DNA of 38,854 nt from assembly GCA_030627625.1 (NCBI GenBank), contig DAOURR010000015.1, positions 1 to 38,854 on the forward strand. Reading direction: 5' to 3'. The DNA comes from UBA3103 sp002365855 (GTDB lineage: Bacteria; Bacillota; Desulfotomaculia; Desulfotomaculales; Pelotomaculaceae). The position numbers and the translations under genes are program-made. Shown one piece after another: positions 6,871-14,050 of this stretch (positions are counted from its first letter, which is position 1; each line of letters opens with the position of its first letter). The notes beneath the pieces were generated by a model. It was not told the origin of the DNA. It ran no database searches and saw only the letters and a program-made list of their open reading frames with translations.

Positions 6871-8628
6871 ATGAAAGATTTACAGGGAAAACTGCTAAGG
6901 ATCGACCTTAACAGTCAATCTTCTACTGAAGAAGTGATTGCTCCTGAAATTTTAAAGAGGTACATAGGGGGCAAAGGACTTGGTACGTATTTGCTGCTGC
7001 AAAACGTCAAGCCGGGTGTAAATCCGCTCAGCCCTGACAACAGTATTATATTCGTAGTGGGGCCTGCTACTGGTACACCCATGCCCGGTTCCAGCCGCCA
7101 TGGCGTTTTCAGCAAGTCTCCTTTAACCGGAGGGTATGCCGAGTCCTACGCCGGAGGAAAAGTCGCGCCGAAGATTAAAGCTACAGGTTATAATGCCGTT
7201 ATTTTGAAAGGCAGGGCCGCCAACCCGGTAATCATAGCCATTTCGGATGCCGGTATGAGCCTTTACGACGCCAGTGACTTGTGGGGCGCTGATACTTATG
7301 AGACCGAGGACGCGGCTATTGAACGCGTTGGTATACCCGGCGCGCAAGCCGTTGTAATAGGTCCGGCGGGTGAAAACCTGGTCCGCTTCGCCTGTATTGA
7401 GAACAATTACTGGCGCTCGTCCGGCCGCGGCGGGCTTGGCGCCGTACTGGGCAGTAAGAACGTGAAGGCCATTGTTTTTTGCGGCAGCCTTAAACCGCCT
7501 GTTGCGGACGAGGCCAAGCTGGACAGCTTCGTCAAAGAACTCATCACCTCCTCAAAAGACCTTCCCGCAGTAAAAAATTACAGAAAATACGGCACGCCCC
7601 AAATGGTTGCGATTTTAAACAGCGTTAAGGCGTTTCCAACCAGGTATTGGTCAAAAGGTGTGCTGGAAGGCTGGGAAAGAATCAGCGGGGAAGCCCTGCT
7701 TAAGAATTTTCAGGTCAGGCCAAAGACCTGTCCGGGATGCTTTATGGCCTGCGGTGATTTAACCACAGTGAAGTCAGGGAAGCGGGCGGGCCTGACAATA
7801 GAGGGACCGGAATACGAAACTATCTACTCTTTTGGAGGACTATGCTGCATTGATAGCCTGGAGGATATTATCTATTTGAATGACCTTTGTGACCGCCAGG
7901 GCATTGACACTATAACCGCCGGCAATTTGGTGGCGCTGTCTATGGAAGCGCGTGAAAGAGGGCTTTATCCAGAATTTCCCGCATATGGCGATGCTGAAGG
8001 CGCAGCTAGGCTGCTGGAGGAGATGTCTTTGAGGAAAGGCACCGGCGCGGTGATGTCCGATGGTATTATTCGCGCGTCGCGGGCCTTGGGTCTGGAAGAT
8101 ATTGCCATTCATGTAAAAGGAATGGAGCCTGCCGGTTACGACCCGCGCGTTTTAAAAGGAATGGGCCTGGGCTACGCGACTTCTGCGCGCGGCGCCTGTC
8201 ACTTAAGAGCCACTTTTTATAAACCTGAGATTGCCGGTATGATTCCACCTTCCGCTATTGAAGGCAAAGCCTCACTCTATATCGAATTCGAAGACAGGCT
8301 GACCATCTTTAATACATTAATAATGTGCGTCTTTTATAGGGATTTTTTGCAATGGGAAGAGCTCCAGAGCCTTATTAAAGCACTGACCGGTTGGTCTTAT
8401 CCCGTTGAAGAAATGCGACGCATGGCCAATGACATCATTACCATGACCCGCGTATTCAACCTGCGCGAAGGTTTTGGTAAAAAAGAGGATCAACTTCCCG
8501 CACGGATATTCAAACATGCGTTGCCTGAGACGGGCGATTCCATTACCGGAGAGGAAATGGAATATATGCTTATGGATTATTATGCTCTTAGAGGATGGGA
8601 TGAAGACGGGGTTCCTAAGTGTCCGTAA
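6871..8628 (+). CDS. Aldehyde:ferredoxin oxidoreductase, tungsten/molybdenum bis-pterin type
   Basis: Oxidises an aldehyde to the carboxylic acid with reduction of ferredoxin, using a bis-pterin W or Mo cofactor and a 4Fe-4S cluster. The N-terminal AFOR_N motifs are present (RYIGGKGLGTYLL, SRHGVFSKSPLTGGYAESY, SSGRGGLGAVLGSKN). The cluster ligands C287, C290 and C294 lie in CPGCFMAC, and a distant Cys is available in the C-terminal part. It has 585 aa, normal for the family. ATG 6871 was chosen because GGAGG lies just upstream and the predicted sigma-54 transcript begins near 6850; a frame extension to 6739 would start upstream of that. Divergence from an omega-aminotransferase suggests it oxidises the aldehyde made by that enzyme. 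Confidence 0.9.
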   Translation: MKDLQGKLLRIDLNSQSSTEEVIAPEILKRYIGGKGLGTYLLLQNVKPGVNPLSPDNSIIFVVGPATGTPMPGSSRHGVFSKSPLTGGYAESYAGGKVAPKIKATGYNAVILKGRAANPVIIAISDAGMSLYDASDLWGADTYETEDAAIERVGIPGAQAVVIGPAGENLVRFACIENNYWRSSGRGGLGAVLGSKNVKAIVFCGSLKPPVADEAKLDSFVKELITSSKDLPAVKNYRKYGTPQMVAILNSVKAFPTRYWSKGVLEGWERISGEALLKNFQVRPKTCPGCFMACGDLTTVKSGKRAGLTIEGPEYETIYSFGGLCCIDSLEDIIYLNDLCDRQGIDTITAGNLVALSMEARERGLYPEFPAYGDAEGAARLLEEMSLRKGTGAVMSDGIIRASRALGLEDIAIHVKGMEPAGYDPRVLKGMGLGYATSARGACHLRATFYKPEIAGMIPPSAIEGKASLYIEFEDRLTIFNTLIMCVFYRDFLQWEELQSLIKALTGWSYPVEEMRRMANDIITMTRVFNLREGFGKKEDQLPARIFKHALPETGDSITGEEMEYMLMDYYALRGWDEDGVPKCP

Positions 8629-8788
8629 TATTATATTTGACCCATGTTAAGTTTAGAGCGGCAGACAAATTGAAGGACGAGAAAATAGGGGGAGGGGAGG
8701 CTTGAAGCGTTAAAGTTGATAATACCATTGGCTGATGATGTTTCATTATTTTCACAATATCCAAAACGACAGGAGGTTAGTATAAGAG

Positions 8789-9772
8789 ATGAAAAATAAA
8801 TATGATGTTATTTTGGATACTTTGCCGGAAACCGGGTCCAGGCTGGAAGTGCTTTTTAGACAGGCCGGCGACGGTTTTTTGCAGGTTGAGTACGGCCGCG
8901 AGCAAAGAGCGAACCTTCAGGATTCATTTAGAATGCAAGTAGTAAATGAAATGGTCCTGGAAAAGAAATTAAACGGATTAATTGAAACGGTGCCGGGTAT
9001 TAGGACAAACCTGTTCCATTTCAATCCGACAGTTCTTTCCCCAAATAGCTTAATTGAGGAGATTAAGGAAGCGGAGGACTTAGTAAAATCAATTGAAGAT
9101 ATCGTAGTAGAGTCACGCCTCATAAAGCTGCCGATAGCATTTGAAGACAGCGAAACCAAAAAAGCGGTAGAAAAATATACAAAAGAGGTGCGGCCTAACG
9201 CCCCCAATGTGATTAACGGATATAACCTGGAGTACATCGCTATGTGTAACGGTATTACAGTCGACGAAGTAAAACAAGTATTGCTTGGTACTGAATGGTA
9301 TAACAGCGGGGGAGGTTTCTGGCCGGGCGGCGGTTTTTTTTGGCCGATGGACCCGAGGTGCGCTATTGTAGTTCCTAAATATAATCCCCCCAGAACCTGG
9401 ACTCCTGAAGGCGCTGTAGGTATCGGCGGTCCCTGTGTCTTTACTTATACTACCCCCACTGGAGGCGGGTACCAGCTGTTCGGAAGGACGATCCCAATCT
9501 TCCAATTCAGCCAAAAACACCCCCTATTTAAAGATAGCCCGTTCTTGTACAGGTCGGCAGACAGAATTAAGTTCCATGAAGTAGAAGAAGAAGAAATTTT
9601 ATATATTTTTGAGCATGTCCATAATCAAACCGATTACCAGTATGATATAACCGAAGATAAAATATCTGTCAAAAAATATCTTGAGTTTTATAATTCCGAA
9701 GAAGTACAAAAAGGCGCCAAAATATTCCAGGAGAAACAAAGAGAAGGTACCAGGACCGCTCCCAGATTGTAA
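8789..9772 (+). CDS. Urea-carboxylase-like carboxyltransferase subunit, CT-C/D part (PxpB/KipI superfamily)
   Basis: Contains the carboxyltransferase subdomain C/D found in allophanate hydrolase subunit 1, PxpB and the C-terminal part of urea carboxylase. It is 327 aa, about 100 longer than stand-alone PxpB. The middle reads like urea carboxylase: LPIAFEDSETKKAVEKY, VRPNAP, DPRCAIVVPKYNPPRTWTPE, EGAVGIGG and GGYQLFGRTIPI. It therefore looks like a split-off urea-carboxylase domain rather than an ordinary oxoprolinase subunit. In such enzymes this domain helps transfer carboxyl from biotin to an amide-type substrate. ATG 8789 follows AGGAGG. It is first in a run with the A/B subunit, PxpA, biotin carrier and biotin carboxylase. 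Confidence 0.75.
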   Translation: MKNKYDVILDTLPETGSRLEVLFRQAGDGFLQVEYGREQRANLQDSFRMQVVNEMVLEKKLNGLIETVPGIRTNLFHFNPTVLSPNSLIEEIKEAEDLVKSIEDIVVESRLIKLPIAFEDSETKKAVEKYTKEVRPNAPNVINGYNLEYIAMCNGITVDEVKQVLLGTEWYNSGGGFWPGGGFFWPMDPRCAIVVPKYNPPRTWTPEGAVGIGGPCVFTYTTPTGGGYQLFGRTIPIFQFSQKHPLFKDSPFLYRSADRIKFHEVEEEEILYIFEHVHNQTDYQYDITEDKISVKKYLEFYNSEEVQKGAKIFQEKQREGTRTAPRL

Positions 9773-9814
9773 TTCACATGAGGGATAAAATCATTTAGTT
9801 GGGAGGTAAACACA

Positions 9815-10798
9815 ATGTTAAAAATATTAAACGGGGGAATTGAAGTTGTAGTTGAAGATTGGCCGGGCAGGCTGGGCTACCTTGGTAAAGGAATGGCTCC
9901 TGCAGGAGCCATGGATAATGTATCCCTCGAATTTGCTAATCTGCTGGTAGGTAACCCCGTTGGTGAAGCAGGACTGGAGATCGCCGGCGGATATTTCCAG
10001 GCAGAATTCGGCGCTGACACTGTTATCAGTGTTACAGGCACTGATATGAAGCCTACAATCAATGATCAGGCTATTCCCATCTGGGAATCGGTTGAAGTGA
10101 AAAAAGGAGACCTCATTAAATTTTCCCATTTTAGCGAGTTCGGGTTCAGGTCTTATATGGCAGTTGCCGGAGGTATTGATGTACCGGTTTACCTGGACAG
10201 TAAATCGACCTGTATCTTTGGAAGCTATGGTGGCTTTGAAGGCAGAAAGCTTCAGCCTGATGATGTGTTAAAGTTCGGTAAACCGGCGCAGGACCTCGCA
10301 TCTCTTAAGGACAGGAAGCTAAACAAGAAGATGATTCCTGAATATTCACGCGAATGGAAAATCAGAGCCATTCCGGGTCCAAACACTTGTCCCGATTATG
10401 TAACGGAAGAAGGGATGGACTTCCTTTTCAGCCACTCTTTCAAAATTCAACACAGCTCAAACCGGTCGGCATACCGTCTTGATGAGGTGAAGCCTGGATT
10501 CTTTGCCAGGGAGGACGGCGGTGTAGGCGGGAGCCACCCGTCAAACATAGTGGACCATGCTTATTCCATGCGAGGCGCTCTTAACATTTGCGGCAACACT
10601 CCCATCATCCTTATCGCAGACGGGCCGACCCTGGGCGGATACTTTTGCGCCCTGTCCATAATAAACGCGGACCTTTGGAAAGTAGGGCAGGGGACTCCTT
10701 CTAGAGATTATATCAAGTTTTTACTATGTACTCCGGAGGAAGCAATTCAGGCTCGCATCGAACAAAGGGAACTGTTTACTGAAAAATCATTACTATAA
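9815..10798 (+). CDS. Urea-carboxylase-like carboxyltransferase subunit, CT-A/B part (PxpC/KipA superfamily)
   Basis: Partner of the preceding gene; it corresponds to allophanate hydrolase subunit 2/PxpC and to the CT-A/B part of urea carboxylase. Motifs seen are VVVEDWPGRLGYLGKGMAPA, GAMDNVSLEFANLLVGN, AGLEI, SVTGTDMKPTIN, YMAVAGGIDVPVYLDSKST and GGFEGRKLQ. The length of 327 aa is normal for PxpC. ATG 9815 has GGGAGG upstream. The IWESVEVKKGD wording is closer to urea carboxylase than to typical KipA. Together with the C/D subunit, biotin carrier and biotin carboxylase it could form a complete biotin-dependent amide carboxylase. Confidence 0.78.
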   Translation: MLKILNGGIEVVVEDWPGRLGYLGKGMAPAGAMDNVSLEFANLLVGNPVGEAGLEIAGGYFQAEFGADTVISVTGTDMKPTINDQAIPIWESVEVKKGDLIKFSHFSEFGFRSYMAVAGGIDVPVYLDSKSTCIFGSYGGFEGRKLQPDDVLKFGKPAQDLASLKDRKLNKKMIPEYSREWKIRAIPGPNTCPDYVTEEGMDFLFSHSFKIQHSSNRSAYRLDEVKPGFFAREDGGVGGSHPSNIVDHAYSMRGALNICGNTPIILIADGPTLGGYFCALSIINADLWKVGQGTPSRDYIKFLLCTPEEAIQARIEQRELFTEKSLL

Positions 10799-10839
10799 AA
10801 ACATTACTGTAAAATCTCAGTTCGAAGGGGTGAATTCAG

Positions 10840-11589
10840 GTGGATCTCAACGTTGATATGGGTGAAAGCTTCGGCAGATATAAACTGGGAAACGATGATG
10901 AGGTGATGAAGTATATCACTTCGGCCAATGTCGCCTGCGGCTTTCATGCCGGCGACCCCCTGGTGATGTACGAGACGATCCGGCTCGCCAAGGAAAACGG
11001 TGTTGCCGTGGGCGCCCACACCGGCCTTGAGGATAAAAGGGGTTTCGGCAGGAGGCGTATGGATATAACCCCGGAAGAACTTAAGGCTGATACCCTGTAC
11101 CAGCTGGGGGCGTTGGACGCGTTTCTCAGAATAAACGGTATGGAGATGCAGCACGCCAAACCGCACGGGATACTTTACCGGATGGTATCGGATGAGGAAA
11201 AGTACGCTCAGGCCTACCTTGAGGCAATCAAGTCTTATAATCCCGCGTTGTTTGTCATGATACCCAAAGGAACGTTAATCTGGCGGCTCGGGATGGAAAT
11301 GGGCTTGGAAATGGCCGCAGAAATTCTGGTCGACTTAAGCTACGACGACAAAGGAAATTGGGTTTTGGAGCGCTCCAAGAAAGCCCGGTCTCCGGAGGAG
11401 GTGGCAGAAAGAGCCGTGATGGTGGCCAGGGACAAGCAAATAAACACAATCAGCGGCAAGTTGATCAGCGCCGAGGCGGATACTGTCTGCTGCCACGGTG
11501 ACTCGCCCAATGCAGCTGATGTAGTCAAAAGGATTAAGGAAGAATTTGAGAAGCTGGGTATACAGCTGACCAATCTTAAAAATACTTAA
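10840..11589 (+). CDS. pxpA: LamB/YcsF family protein (5-oxoprolinase subunit A-like)
   Basis: A member of the LamB/YcsF family, whose studied member PxpA opens 5-oxoproline together with PxpB and PxpC in an ATP-dependent way. The N-terminus shows the family signature DLNVDMGESFGRY, then GNDDEVMKYITSANVACGFH with AGDP following, and later QHAKPHGILYRM and ISAEADTVCCHGDSPNA. The length of 249 aa is normal. It starts with GTG at 10840, 7 nt behind AAGGGGTGA. Here it sits between urea-carboxylase-like CT subunits and biotin-carrying subunits. It may therefore hydrolyse a carboxylated or phosphorylated amide or lactam; 5-oxoproline is one candidate only. Confidence 0.82.
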   Translation: MDLNVDMGESFGRYKLGNDDEVMKYITSANVACGFHAGDPLVMYETIRLAKENGVAVGAHTGLEDKRGFGRRRMDITPEELKADTLYQLGALDAFLRINGMEMQHAKPHGILYRMVSDEEKYAQAYLEAIKSYNPALFVMIPKGTLIWRLGMEMGLEMAAEILVDLSYDDKGNWVLERSKKARSPEEVAERAVMVARDKQINTISGKLISAEADTVCCHGDSPNAADVVKRIKEEFEKLGIQLTNLKNT

Positions 11590-11616
11590 GTACTAATGTT
11601 AAGGGAGGAACGAAAG

Positions 11617-11835
11617 GTGGAAGTAACAGTTAAGGCTCATATGCCGGGTCTGGTGGCACGTGTAGTGGTGAACGAAGGAGATAAAGTGACCGCGGGGCAG
11701 GAAGTCGCCGTGATCAATTGTATGAAGACAGAGATCCATGTCTTTGTGGAGAGTGATGGTGTGGTAAAGGAGATATTAGTAAAAGAATGGGATGAGATAG
11801 AAATTGGAAGCCCCATGATTGTTTTAGAAGCCTAA
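11617..11835 (+). CDS. Biotin carboxyl carrier protein (biotinyl domain)
   Basis: A 72-aa single biotinyl/lipoyl-attachment domain. The expected biotin lysine is K37 in INCMKTEI, where the usual motif is AMKM; Met before Lys is kept but Ala is Cys and the following Met is Thr. Beta-hairpin features PGLVARVVVNEGDKVTAGQ and EWDEIEIGSPMIVLEA are typical. GTG 11617 follows GGGAGG by 9-10 nt; the earlier ATG 11596 lacks a ribosome site. It would shuttle carboxybiotin between the biotin carboxylase downstream and the carboxyltransferase subunits upstream. Confidence 0.85.
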   Translation: MEVTVKAHMPGLVARVVVNEGDKVTAGQEVAVINCMKTEIHVFVESDGVVKEILVKEWDEIEIGSPMIVLEA

Positions 11836-11857
11836 AAAAACAAAGGAAGTTGGAATA

Positions 11858-13243
11858 GTGATTAAAAAGCTACTGATAGCAAACAGGGGTGAAATCGTAC
11901 CTAGGGTTATGAGGGCCTGTCAAAATTTTGGCATCAAGACAGTGGCTGTTTATTCTGACGCAGATAAGGGCATGTATTATCTGAAACAGGCTGACGAAGC
12001 TATTAATATTGGTCCTGCCAACCCGATAAAAAGCTACCTGAATATTGAGGCTATTATTGATGCGCTAAAAAAATCGGGCGCCGATGCTGTTCACCCGGGA
12101 TACGGATTCCTTTCCGAAAATGCCGCGTTTGCCGAAGCAGTGTCAGCTAGCGGAGCCGTTTGGGCTGGTCCGCCTCCGGGCGTGTTAAAGGCAATTGACT
12201 CAAAATGCTACTGCCGCAAAATCGCCGCCGATGCAGGAGTACCGGTTGTACCGGGGACCGTTAAAACGATAAGTGACTTGGACGAGATTTATAAGTTTAC
12301 TAATCAATATGGGTACCCTATTGTTCTCAAACTGGACAAAGGGGGCGGAGGAAAAGGCATTGAGTTGGTCGAGGATGATGATCAGGTCATAGGGGCTTTT
12401 GAGAGGCTTTCAAGGATTGGCCTACTGGCTTTTGGCCACCCGGAGTGCTACATTGAAAAATTAATAGCTAACCCAAGGCATGTGGAGGTCCAGTTCGTCG
12501 CAGACAGTTTTGGCAATTGTGTTTGCCTGGGGGAACGGGAGTGTTCCATACAGAGACGCTACCAAAAAATCATCGAGGAATCACCTTCACCGGTTGTAAG
12601 GGATCAAGACAGGAGCGCTCTTTATGATTATACCCGGAAGTTAAGTCTTGCCATGGGCTACGAAGGCGCAGGCACCATGGAATTTCTAAGGTCCGAGGAC
12701 GGGGCATTCTACTTCATGGAGGTTAATGCCAGGCTGCAGGTGGAGCACCCGGTCACGGAGTTTCTGACAGGAGTAGACATTGTAAAGAAACAGCTGACAA
12801 TCGCTTCAGGAATAAAGCTGGATATCAGCCAGGAACAGGTTGAGTTAAAAGGGCACGCAATTGAAGCGAGGGTATATGCGGAAGACCCGCTGTCGTTCAC
12901 TCCTTCGCCGGGAACAATTAATAAACTTGTGTTTCCTAAAATTGACAATAGTATTCTGCGTATTGACCACGCCATTGAGGAAGGTGGAAGCGTCCCACCT
13001 TACTATGATCCGCTGCTGGCTAAGGTTATTGCCTGGGGGAATGACCGGCTTGAGGCTATCAGACACCTGAGGAATGCCTTGATCCATTTTCAAATCGACG
13101 GTATTAAAACGACGATCCCTGCGAACCTGCTCATACTTGGCAGTGAAAAATTTGCTGACGGTAACTTAAGCACCGGATTTATAGAGGAACTTTACGCAGA
13201 AGTGAGGGAAAATTCATTAAGACCTTTGTGGCCGTGTATGTAA
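11858..13243 (+). CDS. Biotin carboxylase subunit (AccC-like)
   Basis: ATP-dependent carboxylation of the biotin carrier with bicarbonate. ATP-grasp motifs are in order: LIANRGEIVPRVMRAC at the N-terminus, HPGYGFLSENAAFAEA, the glycine-rich KGGGGKGI loop, ECSIQRRYQKIIEESPSP and the catalytic EVNARLQVEHPVTE segment. At 461 aa it is slightly longer than AccC. It is 22 nt behind the biotin carrier gene, and no AccA/AccD or methylmalonyl-type carboxyltransferase is near. It is therefore assigned to the urea-carboxylase-like set rather than to fatty-acid synthesis (inference from context). Confidence 0.88.
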   Translation: MIKKLLIANRGEIVPRVMRACQNFGIKTVAVYSDADKGMYYLKQADEAINIGPANPIKSYLNIEAIIDALKKSGADAVHPGYGFLSENAAFAEAVSASGAVWAGPPPGVLKAIDSKCYCRKIAADAGVPVVPGTVKTISDLDEIYKFTNQYGYPIVLKLDKGGGGKGIELVEDDDQVIGAFERLSRIGLLAFGHPECYIEKLIANPRHVEVQFVADSFGNCVCLGERECSIQRRYQKIIEESPSPVVRDQDRSALYDYTRKLSLAMGYEGAGTMEFLRSEDGAFYFMEVNARLQVEHPVTEFLTGVDIVKKQLTIASGIKLDISQEQVELKGHAIEARVYAEDPLSFTPSPGTINKLVFPKIDNSILRIDHAIEEGGSVPPYYDPLLAKVIAWGNDRLEAIRHLRNALIHFQIDGIKTTIPANLLILGSEKFADGNLSTGFIEELYAEVRENSLRPLWPCM

Positions 13244-13276
13244 AATTTTTTAAGGTTTAAAGCGGGAGGTTCTGAT

Positions 13277-13858
13277 ATGACAGAAAATAATATAAAAATT
13301 GCAGACGCCGGAGCAGCCGGGTGGATTGCTTATTCCATAGCCACCTGGATGGCCTGGGCACTGCTGTGCGGTTATGTTGACAATAACGCTCTTATCTATA
13401 TGGCTGCCATCTCCCTGGCTTGTACAATACCTTACCTTGGAGCGGCAATAACACAGCTGAAGCTCGGCAACCTTGCCGGGGGTGTAACGTGGTTATATTT
13501 CGGATCGTTTTTTGCTTTCGCCTCCGCTCTCAACTACGGTATCGGTTACTTTGCAGAAATTTACAACTGGGCGCTTGATCCACGGATACTAGGTTTTTAG
13601 TGGCTTATTTTGGGAATAGTTCTTATACTGACAACACCTGTTTTTATCAAGTACACGCCATGGACAGCCGCTGTTTCGGTAATGGGAGCTGATGTAGGCA
13701 TAATCTGTCTAGCCTTGCTCTACTGGGGGGTTCCTCTGGCTGCCATAAGCGGCTGGGGTTTCTTTGTGGCAGGGCTGTTCGGCATAGTTATGGCCGCCGG
13801 TGGTATCCTCGAGGGCGCGGGAATGAAATTTCCGGTGGGAAAACCAATGATTAAATAA
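13277..13858 (+). pseudogene. GPR1/FUN34/YaaH-type membrane transporter interrupted by one in-frame TAG
   Basis: A six-helix membrane protein resembling the acetate/succinate channel family: AAGWIAYSIATWMAW, TQLKLGNLAGGVTWLYFGSF in the middle, and a GMKFPVGKP C-terminus like the YaaH tail. Codons 1-107 are followed by TAG at 13598-13600. The same frame then continues without any shift for 85 more codons (from TGG 13601) through the remaining helices to a proper stop at 13858. No ribosome site precedes the first usable restart (TTG 13610). ATG 13277 follows GGAGG. The single stop in an otherwise clean frame means a very recent nonsense mutation, a sequencing error, or read-through. It likely imported the substrate of the carboxylase cluster. 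Confidence 0.75.
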
Positions 13859-13896
13859 CAATAGATAATTAATTATTTAAAATAATAAAGTAATTT

Positions 13897-13938
13897 ATGA
13901 GACCATCCCATAAAAAGGAGGCGGGTCTCATATTTTTT
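13897..13938 (+). terminator. Intrinsic terminator after the carboxylase cluster
   Basis: ATGAGACC (13897-13904) pairs with GGTCTCAT (13924-13931) and six T follow at 13933-13938. It separates the metabolic genes from the activator gene. Confidence 0.8.
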
Positions 13939-14050
13939 ATTTTGCCGCAAGATCAACCAGTGTCCGGTAATACTCTATTAGAGAGGAGTTAAGGTTTTTT
14001 ATTGTGTTTATATATTATTTTTATGTTATTATAATAACCGGGGTGATTAA

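Noticed and set aside
8659..8674. Sigma-54 promoter ahead of the carboxyltransferase genes (CGGCAG-N5-TTGAA)
   Set aside because: The -12 GC is GA and two -24 positions differ. The genes may simply be read from the 6825 promoter.
13598..13600. Pyrrolysine codon as the firm explanation of the TAG
   Set aside because: Known Pyl proteins are mainly methylamine methyltransferases; nothing in the window shows pyl genes, so it is kept only as one option.
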